DNA of 42,247 bases from VFMC01 sp050248155 (GCA_050248155.1 JBFWSW010000036.1:1-42247); one strand, 5' to 3'. Positions 12,790-20,752 are shown, counted from the stretch's first letter. Notes: a model not told the origin generated them from the sequence alone. A program made the numbers and translations.

Positions 12790-12822
12790 GGCGCATCCTG
12801 GCATGCACCGCTCCCGGCCGGC

Positions 12823-13710
12823 TCAGTCGGCGTCGGGACGCACCTCAGCAGCCGGAGCCGGCGGTTCCTCCATCGCGACGTCGATCTCTCGCAACGCGAG
12901 CACGATTCGGCGGCGCAGCTCGCGCGCCACCTTCCACTGCTGTCCGGGCAGCGATCGACCGACGACGCGCAGCTGGATGATCTCGGCCCCGAGGTCGTCG
13001 ATGCCCGACACCTCAGGCGTCTCGAGCAGCAACGAACCCCACGCGGGCTCGGCGGCCAACCGCTCGCCCACCGCGTTGAGTCGAGCCGACACCGCGTCGA
13101 GGTCGACGTCGCGCGACAACGGCACCGTGACGAGCACTCGTGCCCAGTCGCGCGATGCGTTCACGCTCTGGCGCAGCTCGCCGTTGGCGATCGTGACCAG
13201 ATCGCCGTCGAAGGTGCGCACCTTGGTCACCCGCAGCGTCATCTCCTCGACTCGACCCTCGACCCAACCGACCGACATGAGCGGGCCGACGCGGATGAGG
13301 TCGCCGACACCGAACTGTCGCTCGGACAGGATGAAGAAGCCGGTCAGCACGTCACCGACGATCTGCTGCGCGCCGAAGCCGAGGCCCGCGCCGATGACCG
13401 ATGCGAGCGGCACCAGCGCGGACGGCGGCAGGCTCAGCTCGAACAGCACCCACACGATCGCGACGAACACGATCGAGAAGTTGAGCGCCCACCGCACCGC
13501 GCCGACGAGCGCCTGCTGGTGCGCACCGGCGATCTCGGCACGGGTGTCGGTCGTCGACGCGCGGACCGACGCCAGGCGCCGCGACCGACGCTTGGCCAGC
13601 AACGTGACGATGCGCGTGGCGATGAACGCACCGAGCACCACGAGGCCGATGGCGATGCCCTCGTCGCCGAGCCAGTCCTTGGTGTCGTCCCACGTGAACG
13701 CCGCGATCAT
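12823..13710 (-). CDS. Small-conductance mechanosensitive channel (MscS family)
   Basis: A 295-residue MscS-type channel. Three membrane helices are predicted: GIAIGLVVLGAFIATRIVTL (18-37), a second at about 68-92, and the pore-lining third helix with the Gly/Ala-rich face VIGAGLGFGAQQIVGDVLTG. The latter leads into FILSERQFGVGDLIRV, the diagnostic MscS linker into the beta domain. The C-terminal alpha/beta vestibule domain follows. Such channels release solutes on hypo-osmotic shock. Length is like E. coli MscS (286). ATG at 13710. It stands 49 nt downstream of the GntR gene in the same direction; no functional link is evident. Confidence 0.92.
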   Translation of the reverse strand: MIAAFTWDDTKDWLGDEGIAIGLVVLGAFIATRIVTLLAKRRSRRLASVRASTTDTRAEIAGAHQQALVGAVRWALNFSIVFVAIVWVLFELSLPPSALVPLASVIGAGLGFGAQQIVGDVLTGFFILSERQFGVGDLIRVGPLMSVGWVEGRVEEMTLRVTKVRTFDGDLVTIANGELRQSVNASRDWARVLVTVPLSRDVDLDAVSARLNAVGERLAAEPAWGSLLLETPEVSGIDDLGAEIIQLRVVGRSLPGQQWKVARELRRRIVLALREIDVAMEEPPAPAAEVRPDAD

Positions 13711-13758
13711 CGGGCCATCATGTCAGCCACGCACCCCCGCACCGGCGGTTGCCCGGCG

Positions 13759-14484
13759 TCAGTCGACCAGTCGCAGACCGGTCGGGATCGCACTCGGCTC
13801 GGCCGACGGGAGGTCGACGACGAACTCGGTTCGCCGCCCGGGGAAGACGTGCACGCTCATCAGCACGGGCTTGCCGTTGGTGTCGGTGGTGACCCGCTCA
13901 CACCGCAGCACGGGACTGGCGGGCGGCACGCCGAGCAATGCCGCGTCCGACTCGTCGACCGAGTCGGCACCGATCGTCTGCGTCGCACCGCGCAGCGGCA
14001 CCCCGATCAGTTCGTAGAACGGTTGCTGCTCGACGTCGCGCCGGCTGAGGTGCTGGCCGAGCTCGGCCGGGCACCACACCGTGACGACGGCGAACGGCTC
14101 GCCGTCGGCGAGGTTGAGTCGCTTCACCCGGAGCACCTGGTCGGTGCCGAGCACGTCGGCCACCCGCCGGGGCGCGGCGCGAAACGCGAACTCGAGCACC
14201 CGGCGCTCGGGTTTGATGCCACGCCGTTCGAGCTGACCCTCGATCGTGCCGAGCTCGTCGAGCTGCTGGCGGAGCGGCTCGCCCGCCACGTACCAGCCGA
14301 ACCCCTGACGGGCGTCCACCAGCCCCTCTTCGCGCAGGATCTCGAGCGCGCGGCGGATGGTGACGCGGCTGACCCCGAACTCGGTCGAGAGGTCGCTCTC
14401 GCTCGGCAGCACCTGGCCCGCACCGACCGAGCCGAGCCGGCCGCGGAGCTCGGCGGCGATCTGCTGGTAGCGGATGGTCCTCAC
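13759..14484 (-). CDS. GntR family transcriptional regulator with UTRA domain (candidate TCA-cycle regulator)
   Basis: A 241-residue HutC-type GntR regulator. The winged helix-turn-helix (2-68) has the family core LPSESDLSTEFGVSRVTIRR, followed by LEILREEGLVDARQGFGWYV. A UTRA ligand-binding domain (about 85-235) includes VLRCERVTTDTNGKPVLMSV. The gene diverges from aconitase. The 26-bp element at 14481-14506 covers its GTG start (14484) and the intergenic region, and a close copy precedes isocitrate dehydrogenase. By position it probably autoregulates and controls aconitase and isocitrate dehydrogenase, but the ligand and the sign of regulation are unknown. Confidence 0.9.
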   Translation of the reverse strand: MRTIRYQQIAAELRGRLGSVGAGQVLPSESDLSTEFGVSRVTIRRALEILREEGLVDARQGFGWYVAGEPLRQQLDELGTIEGQLERRGIKPERRVLEFAFRAAPRRVADVLGTDQVLRVKRLNLADGEPFAVVTVWCPAELGQHLSRRDVEQQPFYELIGVPLRGATQTIGADSVDESDAALLGVPPASPVLRCERVTTDTNGKPVLMSVHVFPGRRTEFVVDLPSAEPSAIPTGLRLVD

Positions 14485-14506
14485 TTGTATTAGAGTTGTC
14501 TACATT
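14481..14506. promoter_or_regulatory. Candidate GntR operator between the GntR and aconitase genes
   Basis: The element begins TCACTTGTATTAGAGTTGTC and continues to 14506. It matches the element at 35056-35081 at 20 of 26 positions. Two TTGT cores are spaced 11 nt apart (14485 and 14496). It overlaps the GTG start of the GntR gene and lies about 50 nt before aconitase. Binding by the adjacent GntR protein is inferred. Confidence 0.55.
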
Positions 14507-14556
14507 CACGAGTTGCGCAAGTCCCTGAGTGGAGAATCCCGTCGAAAGGCCCCGTC

Positions 14557-16815
14557 ATGACCGTCACCGCAGGAACCCCGATCGAGCTGGTCCACGGCGT
14601 GTACGCCACGCTGGCAGATCGTGTCGCTGCCGGTCGACAGCGCTTCGGGCGCCCGCTGACGCTCACCGAGAAGATCCTCCTCAACCACATGAGCAGCCCC
14701 GAGGAACCGGTCGAGCGGGGCGGCACCTACAACGACTTCGCTCCCGACCGCGTCGCCATGCAGGACGCCACCGCGCAGATGGCCCTACTGCAGTTCATGA
14801 CCGCAGGGCTCCCCACCACCGCCGTCCCCTCCACCGTCCACTGCGACCACCTCATCCTCGCCAAGGTCGGCGCACGCATCGACCTCGGTGTCGCCGTCGA
14901 CACCAACAAGGAGGTCTACGACTTCCTCCGCTCGGTGAGCGCCAAGTACGGCATCGGGTTCTGGGGGCCGGGCAGCGGCATCATCCACCAGGTCGTGCTC
15001 GAGAACTACGCGTTCCCCGGCGGGATGATGATCGGGACCGACAGCCACACGCCCAACGCCGGCGGCCTCGGCATGGTCGCCATCGGCGTGGGTGGCGCCG
15101 ACGCCGTCGACGTCATGACCGGCTTCCCGTTCAACGTGCGCTGGCCGAAGGTCATCGGCGTGCGCCTCACCGGCTCGCTGTCGGGGTGGTCGTCGCCGAA
15201 GGACGTCATCCTCGAGGTCGCCCGGGTCCTCACGGTCGAGGGCGGCACCGGCGCGATCGTCGAGTACCACGGCCCGGGTGCCGACACGATCTCGGCAACC
15301 GGCAAGGCGACCATCTGCAACATGGGTGCCGAGATCGGAGCCACCTGCAGCCTGTTCCCGTACGACCACGAGATGGCGATGTACCTGAAGGCGACGGGCC
15401 GCGAGGCGATCGCCGACGCAGCCGACAAGGTCGCCGCCGAGCTGCGCCCCGACGACGGCGCGCTCTACGACCAGCTCATCGAGATCGACCTCGATCAGCT
15501 CAAGCCGCTCATCAACGGCCCGCACTCCCCCGACCGCGCCAACCGTGTCGGCGAAGCCGTCGGCGCCGAGGCGCGGGCCAACGATTGGCCGCTCGAGATC
15601 TCGTCGGCGCTCATCGGCAGCTGTACCAACAGCAGCTACGAGGACATCACCCGCGCCGCGTCGATCGCCCGCCAGGCCGCGGCGCACGGCCTGAAGGCCA
15701 AGGTCGAACTGCTCGTCACGCCCGGGTCCGAGCAGACCCGCGCCACCGTCGAGCGCGACGGCCTGATCGCCGACCTCGAGGCCATCGGTGCGACGGTGCT
15801 GGCGAACGCGTGCGGTCCCTGCATCGGGCAGTGGGAACGGCCGGCCGACATCACCGGCCGGCCGAACACGATCGTCAACTCGTACAACCGCAACTTCCCG
15901 AAGCGCAACGACGGTTCGGCGAACACGCTCAGCTTCGTCACCTCGCCCGACACCGTCATCGCGCTCGCCCTCGCCGGCCGGCTCGACTTCGATCCCACCG
16001 TCGAGACGCTCACCGCGCCCGACGGCACCGAGGTCCGGCTGGAACCGCCGGTCGGCGAGGTCCTCCCCGACCGCGGGTACGATCCCGGCCAGAACACCTT
16101 CACCGCACCGCCCGAGGACGGGTCCGACGTCGTCGTCGAGGTGTCACCCACGAGCGACCGCCTGCAGTTGCTGCAGCCGTTCCCCGCGTGGGACGGCGAC
16201 GACTACCTCGGGCTGCCCATCCTGATGAAGGCCAAGGGCAAGTGCACCACCGACCACATCTCGGCTGCCGGCAAGTGGCTCACCTACCGCGGCCACCTCG
16301 AGAACATCTCGGGCAACCTGTTCCTCGGCGCGGTGAACGCCTTCGCCGAGAACGTGGGCGAAGGGCGCGATGTCCGAGATGGCAGCTTCGACAGCCTGCC
16401 CAACCTCGCCAAGAAGTACAGCGAGGCGGGCATCCGGTGGTGCGCGATCGGCGATCGCAACTACGGCGAGGGCTCGTCGCGCGAGCACGCCGCGATGGAG
16501 CCACGGTTCCGCGGTGGCGTGGTGATCTTCGCCCGCAGCTTCGCCCGCATCCACGAGACGAACCTGAAGAAGCAGGGGCTCGTGCCGCTCACCTTCGCCG
16601 ACCCGGCGACCTACGACCTGATCGAGGCCGACGACCGGATCAACGTGCTCGACCTGCCCCCGAAGCCCGGCCACGACGTGCACTGCCAGATCGTCAAGCC
16701 CGACGGCACGACGATCGACTTCCAGGGTGTGCACACCTTCAGCGACGAGCAGGTCGAGTGGTTCCGTGCCGGATCGGCCCTGAACGTCGTGCGCCGCAAG
16801 GTCGCCGGCGGCTGA
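14557..16815 (+). CDS. acn: Aconitate hydratase, mitochondrial-type
   Basis: A 752-residue aconitase that interconverts citrate and isocitrate. The 4Fe-4S ligands are Cys356 (LIGSCTNSSYED) and Cys419/Cys422 (ANACGPCIGQWER). Other family signatures are HCDHLI, TDSHTPNAGGLGM and YGEGSSREHAAMEPR. The length and motif wording match the mitochondrial aconitase group (about 750-780 residues) rather than the AcnA/IRP1 type of about 900 residues typical of Mycobacterium and Streptomyces. ATG at 14557, preceded by a purine stretch GAAAGG. The gene diverges from a GntR regulator across a shared operator candidate. The swivel domain occupies roughly the last 190 residues. Confidence 0.95.
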   Translation: MTVTAGTPIELVHGVYATLADRVAAGRQRFGRPLTLTEKILLNHMSSPEEPVERGGTYNDFAPDRVAMQDATAQMALLQFMTAGLPTTAVPSTVHCDHLILAKVGARIDLGVAVDTNKEVYDFLRSVSAKYGIGFWGPGSGIIHQVVLENYAFPGGMMIGTDSHTPNAGGLGMVAIGVGGADAVDVMTGFPFNVRWPKVIGVRLTGSLSGWSSPKDVILEVARVLTVEGGTGAIVEYHGPGADTISATGKATICNMGAEIGATCSLFPYDHEMAMYLKATGREAIADAADKVAAELRPDDGALYDQLIEIDLDQLKPLINGPHSPDRANRVGEAVGAEARANDWPLEISSALIGSCTNSSYEDITRAASIARQAAAHGLKAKVELLVTPGSEQTRATVERDGLIADLEAIGATVLANACGPCIGQWERPADITGRPNTIVNSYNRNFPKRNDGSANTLSFVTSPDTVIALALAGRLDFDPTVETLTAPDGTEVRLEPPVGEVLPDRGYDPGQNTFTAPPEDGSDVVVEVSPTSDRLQLLQPFPAWDGDDYLGLPILMKAKGKCTTDHISAAGKWLTYRGHLENISGNLFLGAVNAFAENVGEGRDVRDGSFDSLPNLAKKYSEAGIRWCAIGDRNYGEGSSREHAAMEPRFRGGVVIFARSFARIHETNLKKQGLVPLTFADPATYDLIEADDRINVLDLPPKPGHDVHCQIVKPDGTTIDFQGVHTFSDEQVEWFRAGSALNVVRRKVAGG

Positions 16816-16832
16816 CCGGCCGAGCGACTCCG

Positions 16833-17483
16833 ATGGAACTTCGCGACGCGCTGCGTGGCAGCGGCGCAGCGCGCACCTTCACCAGCGACACGGTCGACGA
16901 CGCGACGCTCTTCGCGATCCTCGACGACGCGCGGTTCGCGCCGAGTGGCGGCAACCGCCAGCCCTGGCGCGTCGCGATCGTGCGCGAGCTCACGCTCCGC
17001 CGCGAGCTCGCCGACCACATGCGCACCGTCTGGTACGAGTACGTGGGCGCCCGTGGGGGCGACGACGCACCGTTCTCGTTCGGCCGGCGCACCGAGGCCG
17101 CGCCGGTCGCCGCGCCGCACCCGCTGCTCGACCACATCGACACGGTGCCGGTGGTGCTGGTGGTGGCTGCCGACCTCCGTCGGATCGCGATGATGGACGG
17201 CAACCTCGACCGGCCCACCATCACCGGTGGCGCGTCCGTCTACCCGTTCTGCTGGAGCATCCTGCTCGCGGCGCGCGAGCGAGGTCTCGGCGGCGTCATC
17301 ACGACGTTCCTGTCACGGGCCGAACCGGCGGTCGCCCCCACGCTCGGTCTGCCCGAGGGGCACGCGCTCGTCGCCACGATCTTCCTCGGCCGACCCGAGC
17401 ACCAGAACACCAAGTTGCGGCGCGACGAGGTGAGCGAGTTCACCACCAACGACCGATTCGACGGGGAGGCGTTCCATGGCTGA
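16833..17483 (+). CDS. Nitroreductase family protein
   Basis: A 216-residue flavin reductase of the nitroreductase fold. ILDDARFAPSGGNRQPWRVAIV is the FMN-binding N-terminal signature (R/S-P-S-x-x-N-x-Q-P-W type). The Gly-rich ERGLGGVITTF and LGLPEGHALVATIFLGRP are the usual C-terminal elements. Members reduce nitro compounds, quinones or flavins with NAD(P)H; the substrate is unknown. ATG at 16833, 17 nt after the aconitase stop, so co-transcription with aconitase is likely. The DinB-like gene overlaps its 3' end by 8 nt. Confidence 0.85.
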   Translation: MELRDALRGSGAARTFTSDTVDDATLFAILDDARFAPSGGNRQPWRVAIVRELTLRRELADHMRTVWYEYVGARGGDDAPFSFGRRTEAAPVAAPHPLLDHIDTVPVVLVVAADLRRIAMMDGNLDRPTITGGASVYPFCWSILLAARERGLGGVITTFLSRAEPAVAPTLGLPEGHALVATIFLGRPEHQNTKLRRDEVSEFTTNDRFDGEAFHG

Positions 17484-17997
17484 CGAAGCACCGGCACGGC
17501 CCGAGCCCGACTGGGCGTCCGACGAGCGCACGACGCTCGTGCAGTTCCTCGACTACTACCGCACGACGTTGGAACGGCAGGCGTTCGGCCTCACCGATGC
17601 GCAGGCTGCGACCGCGTCGACCGAGCCGAGCATGCTCACCCTCACCGGCCTCGTCCGGCACATGCACGACGTCGAGCGGAACTGGTTCCGCCGGTGCTTC
17701 GACGGCGAGACGATCGATCCCGAGTACTACTCACGCGAACGACCCGACGGCGACCTCGAGGTCGACGAGTCGACGTCGCTCGCCGGGGCGGTCGCAGCAT
17801 GGCGGGCCGAGATCGCGATCTGCGACCGGATCCTCGGCAAGGTCACCGACATGAACCAGCTCGCAACGGGCCGCTCGTCGAGTGGCGGCCGACCGAACAT
17901 GCGCTGGGTGCTCGTCCACCTCATCGAGGAGTACGCGCGCCACTGTGGCCACGCCGACCTGATCCGCGAGCGGATCGACGGCGCCGTCGATCTCTGA
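17476..17997 (+). CDS. DinB / DUF664 family protein
   Basis: A 173-residue four-helix-bundle protein. The pattern TLVQFLDYYRTTLERQAFGL, then LTGLVRHMHDVERNWFRR and VLVHLIEEYARHCGHADLIRE is typical of DinB/DUF664 proteins. The metal-ligand histidines would be in RHMHDVE and EYARHCGH. These are putative metal-dependent enzymes, some of them thiol-S-transferases that use mycothiol or bacillithiol; activity here is undetermined. The ATG at 17476 is preceded by GGGGAGG (17463-17469) and overlaps the nitroreductase stop by 8 nt, so the two are probably coupled. Confidence 0.82.
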   Translation: MADEAPARPEPDWASDERTTLVQFLDYYRTTLERQAFGLTDAQAATASTEPSMLTLTGLVRHMHDVERNWFRRCFDGETIDPEYYSRERPDGDLEVDESTSLAGAVAAWRAEIAICDRILGKVTDMNQLATGRSSSGGRPNMRWVLVHLIEEYARHCGHADLIRERIDGAVDL

Positions 17998-18006
17998 TCG
18001 GCGCGG

Positions 18007-18969
18007 TCAGCCGCTGAGGCCGGGCCGCATGTCGGACAACATCTCGGGCAGCAGCGTCGCCTTCGCCCGCTCGGCCAGCCGGCGCGCCGCTTTGCCGATG
18101 CGCTGGATCTGACGGAGCAACCGTTCGCGGGCCTGCTCGGCCTCCGACGACAGTCCCTGCAGCGACTCGATCTTCCACCACTTCAGCACCACCGGTTCGA
18201 GGATCTGGTCGTGGTGCTGCAGCAGGTTGTAGAGACCGGCCCGGGCGATCGCCTCGGCGTGCCGCTTGAAGCCCGGGATGCCGGTGCCCGGCATCTCGAA
18301 CTCGCGCACCTGGCGCTCGATGGCCGGCACCACGAGCGACGGTGCGATCTCGAGTGCCGCCGAGGTGAGGTCGCGGTAGAAGAGGAAGTGGAAGTTCTCG
18401 TCGGCCGCCACCCGCGAGATGACGTCGTACCCGGCGGCGGCGACGGGGTGATCGCCCAGGTGCTCCTGTAGGGCCTTGCCGGTGTTCCGATGCGCGATGC
18501 GCGTGGCCAGCTCCTGCAGGGCGACGTACACGAAGCCGTCGACCGCCGAATCGGGGTCGGGGACCTGCCCGCCCGACATCTGCGACATCCGTCCGTCCTC
18601 CACCTGCCGGGGGTCGAGCACCCTGGTGACGGTCATGAAGTCGCGCAGCGCGATCGAGTGCCGAGCCTCCTCGGCCGTCCACCGGTGCGACCACTCCCTC
18701 CAGATGCCGCTGCGGCCGAACATCCGGTCGATCGTCTGGAAGTAGTACGGCAGGTTGTCCTCGGTGAGCAGGTTGACGAACAGCGCGCTGCGGACCGCGT
18801 CGGGCAACGGGACCTCGGATGGGTCCCACTCTCCACCCGCTTCGAACTCACGTCCCATTTCCCAGGGAACGAACTCGTGGGGGTACCACGGCTTGCAGGT
18901 GTCGAGGTGCCTGGCGACGAGCCGCTCGGCAACCGGGGTGAGCTCGAGCAGCAGTGTGGCCTCGTCCAT
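18007..18969 (-). CDS. Acyl-ACP desaturase (type 2 fatty acid desaturase, DesA-like)
   Basis: A 320-residue soluble di-iron protein of the DesA1/DesA2 type, which inserts double bonds in ACP-bound fatty acids. Di-iron ligands can be read in order: Glu70 (LLTEDNLPYYF), Glu101 and His104 (TAEEARH), Glu153 (LQELATR), and Glu191 and His194 (ADENFHFLFYRD). This is the ribonucleotide-reductase-like two-ExxH arrangement. ATG at 18969. A TAGACT -10 box lies 6 nt upstream and overlaps an 18-bp inverted repeat (18979-18996) that resembles TetR-family operators, so repression by an unlinked lipid regulator is plausible. Confidence 0.92.
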   Translation of the reverse strand: MDEATLLLELTPVAERLVARHLDTCKPWYPHEFVPWEMGREFEAGGEWDPSEVPLPDAVRSALFVNLLTEDNLPYYFQTIDRMFGRSGIWREWSHRWTAEEARHSIALRDFMTVTRVLDPRQVEDGRMSQMSGGQVPDPDSAVDGFVYVALQELATRIAHRNTGKALQEHLGDHPVAAAGYDVISRVAADENFHFLFYRDLTSAALEIAPSLVVPAIERQVREFEMPGTGIPGFKRHAEAIARAGLYNLLQHHDQILEPVVLKWWKIESLQGLSSEAEQARERLLRQIQRIGKAARRLAERAKATLLPEMLSDMRPGLSG

Positions 18970-18975
18970 CCGTCG

Positions 18976-18996
18976 AGTCTACCTGCTGGTCGGTAG
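18976..18996 (-). promoter_or_regulatory. Leaderless promoter with overlapping TetR-type operator, desaturase gene
   Basis: The inverted repeat CTACCGACCAGCAGGTAG (minus strand, 18979-18996) ends inside the -10 hexamer TAGACT (18976-18981), which is 6 nt before the ATG at 18969. The half-site CTACCGACC is the arm of a palindrome commonly bound by TetR-family lipid regulators in actinobacteria; the second arm is imperfect. Confidence 0.5.
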
Positions 18997-19078
18997 GCAG
19001 GGACGCGGTTCTGCGCAAATGGGCCGATCGCGGCCATCACTTGCAGCGATGGGGCGGAAGCCGCAGGGAGAAGCGGCG

Positions 19079-20515
19079 TCAGTCCGAACCGGGTCGGCGA
19101 CGCGTTTCGTCGGCCCCGATGCCATTCCGTCCCGGCGGATAGGTGGCGGCGAGCTCGGCCTCGGTCGGGACACGCCGGACGCGCGCCTCGGCGGGCAGCA
19201 GCCCCGAGATGGCCTTCATGAGCCGCTTGGTGTCGGCGGCCGGGTCGTCGTGACGAAGCCGCACCGGCGGGCCGACGCGGACCGTGACGAGCGGCGGGTC
19301 GACGACGTTCCACACGTGCGGGACGCGCGACGACCGCGGCCAGACGCGCTCGGTCCCCCACAACCCCACCGGGATGACGGGGACCCGCGTCATCGCCGCC
19401 AGGCGAGCAGCACCCCACCGACCCTGCAACTTCGGTTCGAAGAACGCAGGGCCGCGGGGGATCGTGCCTTGCGGCATGATCGCCACGAGGTCGCCACGTT
19501 CGAGCGCTTCGGCGGCCGCCTGGAGGGGCTCGTCCGAGCCGGTGCCGCGGTCGACGCGGATGCCGCCCATCGCCGCCGCGATCTGCCCGATCACCGGTGC
19601 GTCGAAGACCTCCTTCTTGCCGAGGAACCGGACGGTGCGGCCGGTGCGAGCGATGGCCATGGCCACGGCGGCGGTGTCGAAGTAGCTGCGGTGGTTGCCG
19701 GCGATGATCGCGCCACCGATGGCAGGGATGTGCTCGGTGCCGGAGATGTCGAACTTCGCGTAGGGGAAGAAGAGCGGGTGCGTGAGGCTGAGGGCGAGCC
19801 GCTGGACCTCGAGGTTGACGACGGGGATCCGGGGGAGCGAGCCGTTCGTGCGGGCGCTCGCCGAGAGGTCGATCACCGGCCAGCGCCTGGCAGCGGCCAT
19901 CACGGCCATCCTCGGATCCGGGTTGACGACGAACGGATGACCGACCGCGGCGAGCAGCGGCACGTCGTACACGCTGTCGCTGTAGGCGTAGCTCAGCCCG
20001 AGGTCGACACCGTGATCGGTCGCCCACGTCCGCACCGCGGCGAGCTTGCCGGCGCTCCAGACGAAGGGTCCGACGATGGTGCCGTCGTAGGTGCCGTCCG
20101 CGTTGACGCCGTAGCGGGTCGCCACGACGTCGTCGAGCCCCAGCGCCTGGGCGAGCGGCCAGACGAGGTCGTGGGGAGTCGTCGTGGCCAGCACCACCGG
20201 CCGACCGGCCGCGCGGTGCTCGGCGAAGAGCGGAGCCGCGAGCGGTTGCACCATCGCCGCCAGCGTGGTGGCCGCGTCGGCCGCCGCGCGTTGCACCGCG
20301 GCCTGTGGGCGACCCCTCGCGAAGGTTGCCGCCTGCCGGGCGAGCGCCATCGACGGCAGGGTCTCGCCGATGCTGTTGAACACCCGGAAGAGCAACGCCT
20401 CACCCGGAAGGGTGCGCGTGACGAGCCCGGCGTCGCGCATGGCCTTGGCGAGCACCTCGCCCGACGCGCCGGCGAGCAGCGTGCGATCGAGGTCGAAGAA
20501 CGCGGCGCCGCCCAT
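19079..20515 (-). CDS. HAD-IB phosphatase / PlsC acyltransferase fusion protein
   Basis: A 478-residue two-domain protein. The N-terminal HAD-IB hydrolase (1 to about 215) has the nucleophile motif FFDLDRT (Asp8, Asp10), motif II in VVLATTTPHDLV, and motif IV-like YAYSDSVYDVPLLAAVG. The C-terminal acyltransferase (about 235-450) has NHRSYFD (H-x4-D) and MPQGTIPRG, the form this fusion family uses in place of PEGTRS. Such proteins may join phosphatase and acyltransferase steps of glycerolipid synthesis, but the substrates are unproven. I prefer the ATG at 20515 over the GTG at 20524, because TAGTGT lies 7 nt before it and overlaps the GTG. Confidence 0.88.
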   Translation of the reverse strand: MGGAAFFDLDRTLLAGASGEVLAKAMRDAGLVTRTLPGEALLFRVFNSIGETLPSMALARQAATFARGRPQAAVQRAAADAATTLAAMVQPLAAPLFAEHRAAGRPVVLATTTPHDLVWPLAQALGLDDVVATRYGVNADGTYDGTIVGPFVWSAGKLAAVRTWATDHGVDLGLSYAYSDSVYDVPLLAAVGHPFVVNPDPRMAVMAAARRWPVIDLSASARTNGSLPRIPVVNLEVQRLALSLTHPLFFPYAKFDISGTEHIPAIGGAIIAGNHRSYFDTAAVAMAIARTGRTVRFLGKKEVFDAPVIGQIAAAMGGIRVDRGTGSDEPLQAAAEALERGDLVAIMPQGTIPRGPAFFEPKLQGRWGAARLAAMTRVPVIPVGLWGTERVWPRSSRVPHVWNVVDPPLVTVRVGPPVRLRHDDPAADTKRLMKAISGLLPAEARVRRVPTEAELAATYPPGRNGIGADETRRRPGSD

Positions 20516-20522
20516 CGGCGTC

Positions 20523-20528
20523 ACACTA
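20523..20528 (-). promoter_or_regulatory. Putative -10 box of HAD-PlsC gene (leaderless)
   Basis: TAGTGT on the minus strand, 7 nt before the ATG at 20515; it lies just downstream of the 6C-like RNA terminator. Confidence 0.45.
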
Positions 20529-20565
20529 CGACGGCGACCCAGTCAGCGAAACCGTCCGTACAACG

Positions 20566-20682
20566 GGAAAGACCCCGCTTGGGGGAAGCGGGGTCTCTCA
20601 ACCGAAACCCGATGGTTTGGGGGAACCATCATGGGGTTCTTGTCGAGTGGAACCGTGGGGGACGGTGCCACTTCGATCAACA
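20566..20682 (-). ncRNA. 6C-like small RNA with three C-rich hairpin loops
   Basis: Read on the minus strand, three successive hairpins expose five-C loops. Hairpin 1 is GTGG-C-ACCGT/ACGGT-T-CCAC (20647-20671). Hairpin 2 is GATGGTT/AACCATC (20611-20630). Hairpin 3 is GACCCCGCTT/AAGCGGGGTC (20571-20595), followed by TTTCCCG, which looks like a terminator. A promoter fits upstream (20689-20717). The layout matches the actinobacterial 6C RNA family, whose hairpins carry runs of about six C in their loops and pair with G-rich mRNA sites. Three hairpins with five C each is unlike the usual two. The ends are estimated. Confidence 0.65.
20571..20595 (-). terminator. Intrinsic terminator of the 6C-like RNA
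   Basis: A 10-bp perfect GC-rich stem GACCCCGCTT/AAGCGGGGTC with a CCCCC loop on the minus strand, followed by TTT. It ends about 45 nt before the HAD-PlsC promoter. Confidence 0.55.
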
Positions 20683-20688
20683 TGTGAA

Positions 20689-20717
20689 AGTATGCACGTG
20701 AACGCGTGATCTTTCAA
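20689..20717 (-). promoter_or_regulatory. Promoter of the 6C-like RNA
   Basis: Minus strand: -35 TTGAAA (20712-20717), a 17-bp spacer, and -10 CATACT (20689-20694). This is the best sigma70-like promoter in the window, and it places the start near 20682, directly before the first C-loop hairpin. Confidence 0.55.
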
Positions 20718-20729
20718 GCTGGAATCCCG

Positions 20730-20748
20730 GATAGTCGCTATCTTTTTT
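20730..20748 (+). promoter_or_regulatory. Inverted repeat plus T-tract and -10-like box before the LysR gene
   Basis: GATAG-TCG-CTATC (20730-20742) followed by six T. The hexamer TATCTT (20739-20744) is 8 nt before the ATG at 20753, consistent with a leaderless promoter. LysR proteins often bind a dyad overlapping their own promoter, so this may be an autoregulatory site. Confidence 0.35.
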
Positions 20749-20752
20749 CCAG

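Noticed and set aside
11494..14493. Plus-strand 999-codon frame spanning comB, the SRPBCC, mscS and gntR genes
   Set aside because: It crosses four well-supported genes in a wrong frame, and its protein has no family resemblance. It also reads through the palindrome.
14529..16832. Upstream part of a long plus-strand frame that ends as the nitroreductase
   Set aside because: The region is the aconitase gene in another frame; nitroreductase homology begins only at the ATG at 16833.
20730..20748. Intrinsic terminator GATAG-TCG-CTATC plus six T
   Set aside because: The T-tract ends 4 nt before the LysR start and no transcript from upstream needs ending on that strand. A promoter/operator reading fits better.
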